DNA of 47,496 nucleotides from Pseudonocardia sp. SCN 73-27 (GCA_001725415.1 MEGH01000033.1:1-47496); one strand, 5' to 3'; shown: positions 35,741 through 44,571, numbered from the stretch's first letter. Notes: generated by a model not told the origin, from the sequence alone. Made by a program: numbers and translations.

Positions 35741-36616
35741 ATGCCCGAGCTCCCCGAGGTCGAGGCCCTGGCCCAGCACCTGCGCGACCATGCGATCTAC
35801 CGGCCCGTCGCGCGCGTCGACATCGCGAGCATGAGCGTGCTCAAGACGTTCGACCCGCCGGTGTCGGCGCTCGCGGGCCGCGTCGTGACCGGGGCGGCGC
35901 GCTACGGGAAGTTCCTGTCCGTCGAGTTCCACGACAGGCCCGGTGAGGAGCTCGACCTCATCACCCACCTCTCGCGCGCCGGTTGGATGCGCTGGCACGA
36001 GCAGGCGTCGGCGGCCCCGCCCAAGCCCGGCCGGGGCCCGCTGGCGCTGCGCGTGCACCTCGACGCCGTGGGAGGGCCGGGATTCGACCTCACCGAGGCC
36101 GGCACGCAGAAACGCCTCGCCGTCTACCTGGTGAACGACCCGCAGGAGGTCCCGGGCATCGCGCGCCTCGGCCCTGACGCGCTCGCCCTGAGCCGCGACG
36201 AGCTGGCCGAGCTGCTGGCCGGGCACACCGAGCGGATCAAGACGTTGATCGTGGACCAGAAGACCATTGCCGGCATCGGCAACGCCTACAGCGACGAGAT
36301 CCTGCACACCGCGCGGCTCTCGCCCTACGCCGTGTCGGGGCGGCTCAAGCCCGAGCAGCTCGACGCCCTGCACGAGGCCATGCACTCGGTGCTCACCGAC
36401 GCCGTCGAACGATCCGTCGGCCAGGGTGCCGCCGAGCTGAAGGGTGAGAAGCGTTCCGGGCTGCGCGTGCACGCCCGCACGGGGCTCCCGTGCCCCGTCT
36501 GCGGCGACACCGTCCGGGAGGTGTCCTTCGCGGACAGATCGTTCCAGTACTGTCCCGGCTGTCAGACCGGAGGCAAACCGCTCGCCGACCGGCGCCTGTC
36601 CAGGCTGGTGAGGTGA
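35741..36616 (+). CDS. Fpg/Nei family DNA glycosylase
   Basis: The 291-residue protein begins MPELPEVEALA with the catalytic N-terminal proline and E3 after Met removal. The helix-two-turn-helix region includes QKTIAGIGNAYSDEIL with the DNA-binding Asn. The C-terminal zinc finger is CPVCGD...FQYCPGC. It excises oxidised bases and nicks abasic sites. The sequence differs in its middle from typical MutM, so a formal split between Fpg and Nei types is not made. It overlaps no other gene and is followed by the histidine kinase 10 bases later. Confidence 0.93.
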   Translation: MPELPEVEALAQHLRDHAIYRPVARVDIASMSVLKTFDPPVSALAGRVVTGAARYGKFLSVEFHDRPGEELDLITHLSRAGWMRWHEQASAAPPKPGRGPLALRVHLDAVGGPGFDLTEAGTQKRLAVYLVNDPQEVPGIARLGPDALALSRDELAELLAGHTERIKTLIVDQKTIAGIGNAYSDEILHTARLSPYAVSGRLKPEQLDALHEAMHSVLTDAVERSVGQGAAELKGEKRSGLRVHARTGLPCPVCGDTVREVSFADRSFQYCPGCQTGGKPLADRRLSRLVR

Positions 36617-36626
36617 GGGAGCCGTC

Positions 36627-37835
36627 GTGGGAGAGCTGCTGAGCTCACCGACAGCGCTGCTGGTCCTCGTCGGTGTCGTCATCATCGTCCTGCTCGTCGT
36701 GCTGTTCCTGCAGCTGCGACGCGCCCGGCGCAACACATTCGCCACCCCGCTCGAGCGCGCCACCTTCGCGACGCTGCACACCGTCGCCCTGGCGGCGCCG
36801 GCGCTGCGGGAGGGGCTCTCGCCCAACTCGGCGAACTTCGCCCTGCCGTACCTGAAGGTCCTGCTCGACACCTGCGCGCTGACCATGACCGACGCCAAGG
36901 GCAACACGCTGGCCTGGGACGGCGACGCCGACCAGCACGAGCCCGACGTCGTCACCCTCGCCGACCAGGTCATCTCGACCGGCCGCCAGCAGGTCGCCTC
37001 GCACAGCTCCATCTCGTGCGACCACCCCGGCTGCGAGGTGCGCGGCATCGTCGTCGTGCCGCTGGAGACCGACGGCGCGATCGTCGGCACGCTCGCCGCC
37101 CTCACCACGGCCACCGCGGGCCCGGTGCTGCTGCGGGCCACCGCCGAGGTCGCGCGCTACGTGTCCAGCCAGCTCGAGCTGGCCGAGCTCGACGAGTCCC
37201 GCCAACGGCTGGCCCGCGCCGAGGTCCGCGCCCTGCGCGCCCAGATCTCGCCGCACTTCGTCTACAACGCGCTGACGACGATCGCCTCGTTCATCCGCAC
37301 CGACCCCGTGCGGGCCCGGGAGCTGCTCATCGAGTTCGCCGACTTCACCCGTTACTCGTTCCGCACCGCCGGCGAGTACACGACGCTGACCGACGAGCTC
37401 ACCAACATCGAGCGCTACATCGCGCTGGAGAAGGCCCGCTTCGGCAACCGGCTGAACATCAAGCTGCAGATCGCGCCCGAGGTGCTCAACGTCGTCCTGC
37501 CGTTCCTGGCGCTGCAGCCACTCGTCGAGAACGCCGTGCGGCACGGCCTGTCGGGCAAGCCGCAGGGCGGCACGATCACCATCACGGCCGAGAACGCGGG
37601 CTCCGAGTGCGTCATCATCGTCGAGGACGACGGCGTCGGCATGGACCCGGCGCGGCTCACCGAGGATCTCGACGACGCCCACCTCTCCGGCGCGCACGTC
37701 GGACTGGGCAACGTCGACGACCGGATGCGCTCGGCTTTCGGAGATGATTTCGGTCTCGTCGTCGACACGAACATCGGGGCCGGAATGAAGATCACCCTGA
37801 GAGTCCCGAAGTTCCGCGTCGGCATCCGCGCCTGA
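36627..37835 (+). CDS. LytS/YehU-type sensor histidine kinase
   Basis: From GTG 36627 the product is 402 residues. It has one N-terminal transmembrane helix (about 10-30), a GAF-like sensor region (about 45-190) with a His/Cys cluster H126, C131, H133, C136 (SCDHPGC), then a His_kinase domain with phosphoacceptor H210 in QISPHFVYNAL, an N-box QPLVENAVRHGL and the ATP-binding DDGVGM (334-339). LytS-type kinases pair with LytTR regulators; E. coli BtsSR/YpdAB sense pyruvate. The matching regulator is two genes downstream, separated by a peptidase gene. Unlike LytS, no multi-helix sensor domain precedes GAF. Confidence 0.9.
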   Translation: MGELLSSPTALLVLVGVVIIVLLVVLFLQLRRARRNTFATPLERATFATLHTVALAAPALREGLSPNSANFALPYLKVLLDTCALTMTDAKGNTLAWDGDADQHEPDVVTLADQVISTGRQQVASHSSISCDHPGCEVRGIVVVPLETDGAIVGTLAALTTATAGPVLLRATAEVARYVSSQLELAELDESRQRLARAEVRALRAQISPHFVYNALTTIASFIRTDPVRARELLIEFADFTRYSFRTAGEYTTLTDELTNIERYIALEKARFGNRLNIKLQIAPEVLNVVLPFLALQPLVENAVRHGLSGKPQGGTITITAENAGSECVIIVEDDGVGMDPARLTEDLDDAHLSGAHVGLGNVDDRMRSAFGDDFGLVVDTNIGAGMKITLRVPKFRVGIRA

Positions 37836-37898
37836 TCGTTCGGGCACGCACCCTTGCGTCCCACTGGGTGGACGGCCGGTTCCGCGTACGGTGGTCGT

Positions 37899-38780
37899 AT
37901 GGACACGTTGCGCATCCCCGACAAGATCGCGTCACGCCTCCCCGGCAAGCTCGGCGACCGCTCCGACAAGGGCGTCGTGTCCCTCGTCCGGTTGCACGGA
38001 GTCATCACCCCGCAGGCCGGCCCGGTGCCGCGGTCGGTGCTCAACGCGGCCTCGCTCGACAAGGTCCTGGAGCGCGCGTTCGCGCCGGACAACCTCGCCG
38101 CCGTCGCGCTCCTGATCAACTCGCCCGGCGGTGCGCCCACCCAGTCGGCGCTCATCGCCGACCGCATCCGCGGCCTCGCCGACGAGAAGAAGGTGCCCGT
38201 GCTCGCGTTCTGCGAGGACGTCGCCGCGTCCGGCGGATACTGGTTGGCCTGCGCCGGAGACGAGATCTACGCCCACGAGACGTCGATCGTGGGGTCCATC
38301 GGCGTGATCAGCGCGGGATTCGGGCTGCAGGGGCTCCTCGAGCGGTTCGGCGTCGAGCGCCGGCTGCACACCGCGGGCGAGTCCAAGTCGCGGCTCGACC
38401 CGTTCCTGCCCGAGAAGCCCGACGACGTCGTGTGGCTGCGGGGGCTGCAGGACCAACTCCACGACATGTTCAAGGCCTGGGTCACCGAACGTCGCGGTGA
38501 CCGTCTGAACACGGACGGTGACCTGTTCACCGGTGAGGTGTGGACGGGCGTCAGGGCCGTGGAGACGGGTCTGATCGACGGACTGGGCACCCCGCGCGGG
38601 ATCCTCGCGGAGCGTTTCCCGGATGCCGAGATCGTGCCCGTCGAGTCGCGTCGGCCACTGCTGGCGAGGCTCGGGATCGGGGCGCCTGCGGCCGCGACGA
38701 CGTTCTCACCTGTGAACTCTTTGCTGGGAATCGCCGAGGCGGCCGAGATACGTGCCCTCTGGGCGCGGTACGGTCTATGA
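37899..38780 (+). CDS. S49 family (SppA/SohB-like) serine peptidase
   Basis: The ATG at 37899 gives 293 residues. The ClpP-like core shows VALLINSPGGAPTQSALIA, ASGGYWLACAGDEI and SIVGSIGV, with presumed nucleophile S133, and a candidate general-base lysine K163 in GESKSRLDPF. Single-domain length and the Ser/Lys pair match short S49 peptidases. No signal peptide or membrane helix is seen, unlike typical membrane-bound signal peptide peptidase SppA. It stands between the histidine kinase and its likely regulator on the same strand, so it may belong to the signalling unit. Confidence 0.92.
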   Translation: MDTLRIPDKIASRLPGKLGDRSDKGVVSLVRLHGVITPQAGPVPRSVLNAASLDKVLERAFAPDNLAAVALLINSPGGAPTQSALIADRIRGLADEKKVPVLAFCEDVAASGGYWLACAGDEIYAHETSIVGSIGVISAGFGLQGLLERFGVERRLHTAGESKSRLDPFLPEKPDDVVWLRGLQDQLHDMFKAWVTERRGDRLNTDGDLFTGEVWTGVRAVETGLIDGLGTPRGILAERFPDAEIVPVESRRPLLARLGIGAPAAATTFSPVNSLLGIAEAAEIRALWARYGL

Positions 38781-38810
38781 CTCGGTGTGGTCGATCGGAT
38801 TCGATCGGTG

Positions 38811-38831
38811 TCGGTACTCATCGGGTACCGA
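38811..38831. promoter_or_regulatory. Inverted repeat in the lytTR upstream region
   Basis: Perfect 7-base arms TCGGTAC and GTACCGA enclose TCATCGG, 31 bases after the peptidase stop and 117 before the regulator start. Two TCGATCGG direct repeats lie just before it. It could be a weak terminator of the peptidase unit or a regulator site. Nothing else is clear in this 167-base gap. Confidence 0.4.
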
Positions 38832-38947
38832 TCGGACGGCCCCCTGGCACTCCGGTCGATTCACCGTCACCATAGTCGGCGGGATGGGCGCGTGATCGTT
38901 CGGGCGTCACCCTGCCGGGAGCGCCGGACACGCAGGATGAGGAGATC

Positions 38948-39814
38948 GTGGACAGCAACGACAGTTCCGGAGGTCTGGTCGTTCTCGCTGTGGACGACGA
39001 GGAACCCGCTCTCGAAGAACTGGCATTCCTGCTCAACGAGGACAGCCGCGTCGGCACCGTGTTGAAGGCCTCGGACGCCACAGAGGCACTCCGCATCCTG
39101 AACAACCGCCAGGGAGCCCGCGAGGTCGCTCCGGTCCCCGGCCGGGGGGTCACGCACCCCGCCACCGGCACCCGCGTCGCCGAGCGCACCGACGTCGAGG
39201 TCGTCTTCCTCGACATCCGGATGCCCGGCCTCGACGGTCTCGAGCTGGCACGGGTGTTCTCGTCGATGGCCACGCCGCCGTCGGTCGTGTTCGTCACCGC
39301 GCACGACGACCGTGCCGTCGACGCCTACGAGGTCGGCGCGGTCGACTACCTGCTCAAGCCACTGCGCTCCGAGCGGCTCTCCGCCTCGCTCGACCGCATC
39401 CTGGCCAGCCGTGCCTCCGGCCCGGCCGAGCCGGCGCAGCAGGAGAGTGGCGAGGACGAGGTCATCCCCGTCGAGCTCGCGGGCACCACCAAGCTCGTAC
39501 CGCGGTCGGCGGTGCGCTACGTCGAGGCCCAGGGCGACTACGCCCGGCTGCACACCAACGAGGGCAGCCACCTCGTCCGCATCCCGCTGTCGGTGCTGGA
39601 GGACCGCTGGCGCGACGCCGGGTTCGTCCGGATCCACCGGTCGTTCCTCGTGGCGCTGCCGCTGGTCACCGAGCTGCGGCTGTCGGGATCGGGCTACGTC
39701 GTGCGCGTCGGCTCGGGCCCGGAGACGGCCGAGCTGCCGGTCAGCCGCCGGCACACCCGTGAGCTCAAGGACCGGCTGGTCCGCGCGACGAAGCAGGCCT
39801 GGAGCCAGCGGTGA
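38948..39814 (+). CDS. LytTR family response regulator with an insert in the receiver
   Basis: From GTG 38948 the product is 288 residues. The receiver has the acidic pair D16-D17, phosphoacceptor D89 in FLDIRMPGLDG, T117 and K137 (LLKPLRSERL). The LytTR DNA-binding domain is at about 172-282 (VRYVEAQGDYARLHTNEGSH, GFVRIHRSFLVAL). About 29 residues (54-82, including PVPGRGVTHPATGTR) are inserted between helix 2 and strand 3 of the receiver, where most regulators have a short loop. It is the likely partner of the kinase at 36627 and probably controls the symporter genes that follow. Confidence 0.92.
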   Translation: MDSNDSSGGLVVLAVDDEEPALEELAFLLNEDSRVGTVLKASDATEALRILNNRQGAREVAPVPGRGVTHPATGTRVAERTDVEVVFLDIRMPGLDGLELARVFSSMATPPSVVFVTAHDDRAVDAYEVGAVDYLLKPLRSERLSASLDRILASRASGPAEPAQQESGEDEVIPVELAGTTKLVPRSAVRYVEAQGDYARLHTNEGSHLVRIPLSVLEDRWRDAGFVRIHRSFLVALPLVTELRLSGSGYVVRVGSGPETAELPVSRRHTRELKDRLVRATKQAWSQR

Positions 39815-39838
39815 CGTCACCGTGAACGAGGGCCTCCG

Positions 39839-41086
39839 GTGAGCACGTACACCGACGGCCACGCGCCGCCGGTGTCGTCGGGGCCCCCTGAGCCCGGCGG
39901 CGACGTACGGCCCACGGACGGCGTGCGCGACGCGGAGGCCGGGATGCCCCGCCAGTCGCTGGGCGTCGAGGACTCCGGTCCCGCGTGGGTGAACGCCGAG
40001 ATCCAGCGCCGTATGCGCGAGGCCGCGAGCCGTCCCGGTGGGCGGCACGCGCGTCGTGAGCGCGGCGAGGCGTCCGACGACGAGCAACCCGAGCCGCAGC
40101 AGGCCGCCGCGCCGCCCGCCGAGTCCCGGGAGACCCCTCCCGCGCCCGTGGAGGCCGGGGAGCGGCAGTGGCCGCCGGCCCGCCCGGCAGCGCATCCGCG
40201 GGTGCGCACCGCCGGCTCGCCCAACCCCTACAGCAGCGACGGCGGGGTCACCTATTCCACGGCGGGCCTGCGCCCGCCGCCCGACCCGATCCCGAGCCGG
40301 CCCGTCGCGCCGCAGCGGACCTCGCCCGCGCGTCACGCCGAGTCACCGCCCGCGGGTTCGCGGCCGGTGGCGCCGCCGCCGGCGCCCGCGGCCGCCGCAT
40401 TCGTCGCACAGCGCGGTGACGACGTCACCACCGAGCACCCCCGCGTCGACGAGCGGGCCGCCCCCGGCCCCCGCTACGCCGAGGACGCCCCCGACTACGA
40501 CGACGAGTACGACGGCGGGTTCGTCGCCACCGAGGACGACGAGGACGACTCGCAGATCCTGTGGTCGGCGAACGCCGGGCCCGCGGCCGATCTCGCCGAC
40601 GTGACGCCCCCGCCCCCGGGCGCCCCGGCGAAGGACGACGACCCGTACGCCGACTACCTGTCGGTCGCCGACGGCGTCTCCGCGGTCGAGCAGACCATGC
40701 CCTACCCGGCCACCGGACAGATCGACCACGCATCGGGCCGCGTACGCGTCGTGCTGTCGGAGCGCCGGCAGAACCAGCGCTCGGTGCGGACCGTCCAGGA
40801 CGTGCAGGACCTGACGTCGGTCGGCGACCTGTTGCGCTCCAACCTGATCGGCAACCAGCTGGGCCTCGCACTGCGCGTCGCGGCGGTGGCCGTGCTGACG
40901 CTGGGCTCGCTGCCGGCGCTGTTCGCGCTGTTCCCCGAGATCGGCCAGGTCGACATCCTGGGCCTGCGCCTGCCGTGGCTGCTCCTGGGTGTGCTGGTGT
41001 ACCCGTTCCTGCTGCTTCTCGGCTGGTGGCACACCCGGTCCGCGGAGAAGGTCGAGCAGGAGTTCGCCGACCACGTGCAGGACTGA
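39839..41086 (+). CDS. Proline-rich protein with two C-terminal membrane helices
   Basis: The 415-residue protein from GTG 39839 has a long disordered N-terminal part (about 1-320) rich in Pro, Ala, Arg and acidic residues. The C-terminal hundred residues hold a short amphipathic stretch (DLTSVGDLLRSNLIGNQLG), two hydrophobic helices (LRVAAVAVLTLGSLPALFAL and LPWLLLGVLVYPFLLLLGWW) and the charged end RSAEKVEQEFADHVQD. This end resembles the two-helix plan of DUF485, which accompanies acetate symporters, and the next gene is such a symporter, 6 bases on. No family is known to me. It starts 24 bases after the regulator. Confidence 0.82.
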   Translation: MSTYTDGHAPPVSSGPPEPGGDVRPTDGVRDAEAGMPRQSLGVEDSGPAWVNAEIQRRMREAASRPGGRHARRERGEASDDEQPEPQQAAAPPAESRETPPAPVEAGERQWPPARPAAHPRVRTAGSPNPYSSDGGVTYSTAGLRPPPDPIPSRPVAPQRTSPARHAESPPAGSRPVAPPPAPAAAAFVAQRGDDVTTEHPRVDERAAPGPRYAEDAPDYDDEYDGGFVATEDDEDDSQILWSANAGPAADLADVTPPPPGAPAKDDDPYADYLSVADGVSAVEQTMPYPATGQIDHASGRVRVVLSERRQNQRSVRTVQDVQDLTSVGDLLRSNLIGNQLGLALRVAAVAVLTLGSLPALFALFPEIGQVDILGLRLPWLLLGVLVYPFLLLLGWWHTRSAEKVEQEFADHVQD

Positions 41087-41092
41087 GCCGGG

Positions 41093-42832
41093 GTGAGCAC
41101 GTCCGCGGTCGTCGCGCTGGTCGCCATCGGGCTCGTCGCCGTGGCCTCGGCGGTCATCGGGTCGCTCGGTGTCCGGGTGGCGCGTTCGACGTCCGACTTC
41201 CTCGTCGCGTCGCGGACCGTCGGGCCCGTCGTCAACGCGGGCGCGATCTCGGGCGAGTACCTGTCTGCGGCGTCGTTCCTCGGGATCGCCGGGCTCATCC
41301 TGCGCGAGGGCGTCGACGCGCTCTGGTACCCGATCGGCTTCGCGGCCGGCTACCTGGCGCTGCTGATCTTCGTGGCAGCGCCGATGCGGCGGTCGGGCGC
41401 GTACACGGTGCCCGACTTCGCCGAGGCCCGGCTCGGGTCGGTGGGCGTGCGCCGGGTCTGCGTTGCGTTCGTGCTGCTCATCGGGGCCCTGTACCTGCTG
41501 CCGCAGCTGCAGGGCGCGGGCCTGTCGCTGACCGTGCTGACGGGGCTGCCCCCGTGGAGCGGGATCGTCGGCGCAGGCGTCGTCGTCGTGCTGTCGGTCG
41601 TGGGCGGCGGGATGCGGTCGATCACGTTCGTGCAGGCCTTCCAGTACTGGATCAAGCTGACCGCGCTCGCGGTGCCCGCGTTGGTGATCGTCGCCCTCTT
41701 CGCGTTCGACGGCCGTTCCTTCGACCGCCCGGCGCCGCCCCGGTTCACCGCGGAGACGACGGTGGCGGTGCACGCCGACGTCGTTCTCGACGTGACCGAG
41801 CCGCTCACGGTGCGCGCGAACGGCGACGTCGACGGCAGCCGCGTCGACGGGCCCGTCCGCTGGGAGCCGGGCGCCCACACCGTGCTGGACGGGACGTCGC
41901 TGACGTTCGCCGCCGACGCGCCCGTCCCCACCGCGGAGGGCAGCCCGGGCACCGACCGGGAATGGCTCGCGCCGCTGTCCGGGAAGGGGCCGGGGCGGCT
42001 GCTGGAGATCTACTCGGTGCTGCTGGCGTGCGCACTCGGCACGATGGGGATGCCGCACGTCCTGGTCCGCTTCTACACCAACCCCGACGGCCGGGCCGCC
42101 CGCCGCACGACGGTCGTCGTCCTCGGGATGATCGGTGCGTTCTACGTGCTCGTGACGCTGCTGGGGGCGATGTCGCGGTTCTACACCCCACAGCTGCTGG
42201 TCTCCGGTGACACCGACGCGGCCGTCCTGCTGCTGCCGTCGGCGGCGCTGGGCAGCGGCTGGCTGGGCTGGCTCGTGGGCGGGCTGGTGGCGGCGGGTGC
42301 GGCCGCGGCGTTCCTGGCTACGTCGTCGGGGCTCGTCGTGAGCCTCGCCGGCGTCCTGTTCACCGATGTGCTGCGCGGGCGGCTGCGCGACTTCCGGCTG
42401 GCCGCCGTGACGTCCGCGCTGGTGCCGATCGCGTTGGCACTCACCGTCCCGCGGCTCGACCTCGCGCTCACGGTGCCGCTCGTGTTCGCCATCGCGGCGT
42501 CGACGTTCTGCCCACTGCTGCTGCTCGGCATCTGGTGGCGTGGGCTCACCCCGGCGGGCGGGATCGCAGGCGTGCTCGTCGGCGGGGGAGCGGCCGCGGT
42601 CGCGACGGTCCTGACGCTGCTGCGGGTCGTCCCCGAGGGCGTTCCCGGCGTGCTGCTGGAACGGCCCGCCGCCGTGACGGTGCCGCTCGCGTTCCTGACG
42701 ATGATCGTCGTCAGCACGCGGACGCGGGCGTCGCGACCCGCCGACGCCGACCGGATCCTGCTGCGCCTGCACGCCCCCGAACGCCTCGGCCTCTCTCCGA
42801 ACCGTGCCGGCGACCCGGCGGACCGCCGATGA
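41093..42832 (+). CDS. Sodium/solute symporter (SSS) family, tandem copy 1
   Basis: From GTG 41093, 579 residues with the SSS core: STSDFLVASRTVGPVVNAGA, ISGEYLSAASFLGIAGL, GALYLLPQLQGAGLSL, GTMGMPHVLVRFYTNPDG and the late FAIAASTFCPLLLL. Between helix regions at about 205 and 300 it carries a polar insert of about 90 residues (FDRPAPPRFTAETTVAVHAD onward), which by topology should face outside. Such transporters in actinobacteria take up acetate, propionate or pyruvate with Na+ or H+. The gene is preceded by the proline-rich two-helix protein and overlaps copy 2 by ATGA. Confidence 0.9.
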   Translation: MSTSAVVALVAIGLVAVASAVIGSLGVRVARSTSDFLVASRTVGPVVNAGAISGEYLSAASFLGIAGLILREGVDALWYPIGFAAGYLALLIFVAAPMRRSGAYTVPDFAEARLGSVGVRRVCVAFVLLIGALYLLPQLQGAGLSLTVLTGLPPWSGIVGAGVVVVLSVVGGGMRSITFVQAFQYWIKLTALAVPALVIVALFAFDGRSFDRPAPPRFTAETTVAVHADVVLDVTEPLTVRANGDVDGSRVDGPVRWEPGAHTVLDGTSLTFAADAPVPTAEGSPGTDREWLAPLSGKGPGRLLEIYSVLLACALGTMGMPHVLVRFYTNPDGRAARRTTVVVLGMIGAFYVLVTLLGAMSRFYTPQLLVSGDTDAAVLLLPSAALGSGWLGWLVGGLVAAGAAAAFLATSSGLVVSLAGVLFTDVLRGRLRDFRLAAVTSALVPIALALTVPRLDLALTVPLVFAIAASTFCPLLLLGIWWRGLTPAGGIAGVLVGGGAAAVATVLTLLRVVPEGVPGVLLERPAAVTVPLAFLTMIVVSTRTRASRPADADRILLRLHAPERLGLSPNRAGDPADRR

Positions 42833-44571
42833 ACGCCGCCGCCCTCGCGGCCGTCGCCGCCATCGTCCTCGTCGCCGTCGCGTCCGCGCTGGTCGGCGCA
42901 TACGGCGTGCGTCGGCGCAGCACGTCGGACTTCCTCGTCGCCTCCCGCACCTCCGGCACCGCCGCCCACGCCGGCGCGATCTCGGGGGAGTACCTGTCGG
43001 CGGCGTCGTTCCTGGGCATCGCGGGGCTCGTCCTCAAGGACGGGGTCGACGCGCTCTGGTACCCCGTCGGCTTCACCGCCGGCTACCTCGCGTTGCTGCT
43101 GTTCATCGCCGCCCCGCTGCGCCGCTCGGGCGCCTACACCCCGTCGGACTTCGCCGAGGCCCGGCTCGGGTCGGCCCAGGTGCGTCGGGTGTGCACGGTG
43201 TTCGTGCTGGTCGTCGGCTGGCTCTACGTGCTGCCGCAGCTGCAGGGCGCCGGTCTCACGATCGCGACCGTCACCGGGCTACCGCAGTGGGTCGGCGTCG
43301 TCGCGGCCGGCGTCGTCATCGCCGTGACCGTCGCGTTCGGCGGCCTGCGCGCCATCACGCTCGTCCAGGCGTTCCAGTACTGGCTCAAGCTGACCGCGCT
43401 GGCCATCCCCGCCGTCATCGCGCTGATGTTCTTCCTCGGCAACGACAAGACGTTCGACCGGCCCGCACCGCCCTCGTTCTCGCAGGCCACGACGGTGGAC
43501 GTCACCACCGACGTCGTCCTGCGCACCGACGGCCCGCTCTCGCTGCGCGCGGTCGGCGAGGTCGACGGGACGGCCGTCGACGGGCCGGTGACCTGGCAAG
43601 CCGGCACGCACACCGTCGAGTCCGGCACCCGCCTCGACTTCGACGCCGGCGCACCCGTGCCCGTCGTCGAGGGTGCGCCCGTGCAGGACGCCGGCTGGCT
43701 CACCCCGTTCGCCGACGGCAACAGCCACGGCCTGCTCGCCGTCTACTCGCTGATCCTCGCGACCTTCCTCGGCACCATGGGCCTGCCGCACGTGCTGGGC
43801 CGCTTCTACACCAACCCCGACGGGCGGGCCGCGCGACGCAGCGCCGTCGTCGCGCTCGGCATGCTCGGCGCGTTCTACCTGCTCGTGACCCTGCTCGGCG
43901 CGCTGTCGCGGCTCTACACGCCGCAGCTGCTGGTGTCCGGCGAGACCGACGCCGCCGTCCTGCTGCTGCCGACGGCCGTCCTCGGCAACGGGTGGGCCGG
44001 CACGATCCTCGGCGGTGTCGTCGCGGCGGGGGCCTGGTCGGCGTTCCTGTCGACGTCGTCCGGCCTGCTGTCCAGCGTCGCCGGTGTGCTGTCCACCGAC
44101 GTGCTCCGCGGCCGCCTCCGCGACGTCCGCATCACGACGCTGCTCGCCGGGTCCGTGCCCATCCTGCTGGCGCTGCTCGTGACGCGGCTCGACTTCACCG
44201 AGTCGGTCGCGCTCGTCTTCGCCGTCGCGGCGTCGACGTTCTGCCCGCTGCTCGTCCTCGGCGTCTGGTGGCGCGGGCTCACCGCCCGCGGCGCGACCTG
44301 GGGGATGCTCGCCGGCGGGATCGCCGCCCTGGGCGCCGTGTCCGCCAGCCTCGCCGGGGCCGCCTCCACCGGGCTGCTCGGCACCCTGCTGCACCGGCCC
44401 GCCGTCGTCAGCGTGCCGCTCGCATTCCTCACGATGATCCTCGTCAGCCGCGGGACCCGCCGCGAACGCCCCGCCGACGCCGACCAGCTCCTCCTGCGCC
44501 TGCACGCACCGGAACGGCTCGGCCTCAGTGCCGACACGGCCGAGGACGGCCCCGCACGATTCCGCGACTGA
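42829..44571 (+). CDS. Sodium/solute symporter (SSS) family, tandem copy 2
   Basis: The ATG at 42829-42831 overlaps copy 1. The 580-residue product is a clear paralogue of copy 1, with nearly the same length and the same insert (FDRPAPPSFSQATTVDVTTD onward, residues about 209-298). SSS motifs STSDFLVASRTSGTAAHAGA, YVLPQLQGAGLTIATVTG and GTMGLPHVLGRFYTNPDG are kept. It ends with RLHAPERLGLS, also shared. Tandem duplication followed by divergence is evident; the two could form a heteromeric pair or differ in substrate range (inference). Confidence 0.9.
   Translation: MNAAALAAVAAIVLVAVASALVGAYGVRRRSTSDFLVASRTSGTAAHAGAISGEYLSAASFLGIAGLVLKDGVDALWYPVGFTAGYLALLLFIAAPLRRSGAYTPSDFAEARLGSAQVRRVCTVFVLVVGWLYVLPQLQGAGLTIATVTGLPQWVGVVAAGVVIAVTVAFGGLRAITLVQAFQYWLKLTALAIPAVIALMFFLGNDKTFDRPAPPSFSQATTVDVTTDVVLRTDGPLSLRAVGEVDGTAVDGPVTWQAGTHTVESGTRLDFDAGAPVPVVEGAPVQDAGWLTPFADGNSHGLLAVYSLILATFLGTMGLPHVLGRFYTNPDGRAARRSAVVALGMLGAFYLLVTLLGALSRLYTPQLLVSGETDAAVLLLPTAVLGNGWAGTILGGVVAAGAWSAFLSTSSGLLSSVAGVLSTDVLRGRLRDVRITTLLAGSVPILLALLVTRLDFTESVALVFAVAASTFCPLLVLGVWWRGLTARGATWGMLAGGIAALGAVSASLAGAASTGLLGTLLHRPAVVSVPLAFLTMILVSRGTRRERPADADQLLLRLHAPERLGLSADTAEDGPARFRD

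Noticed and set aside
40343-42901. Minus-strand frame of over 850 codons opposite the symporter genes
   Set aside because: It is a complement shadow of the first symporter and the proline-rich protein, with no domain and an extreme Arg/Gln/His composition.
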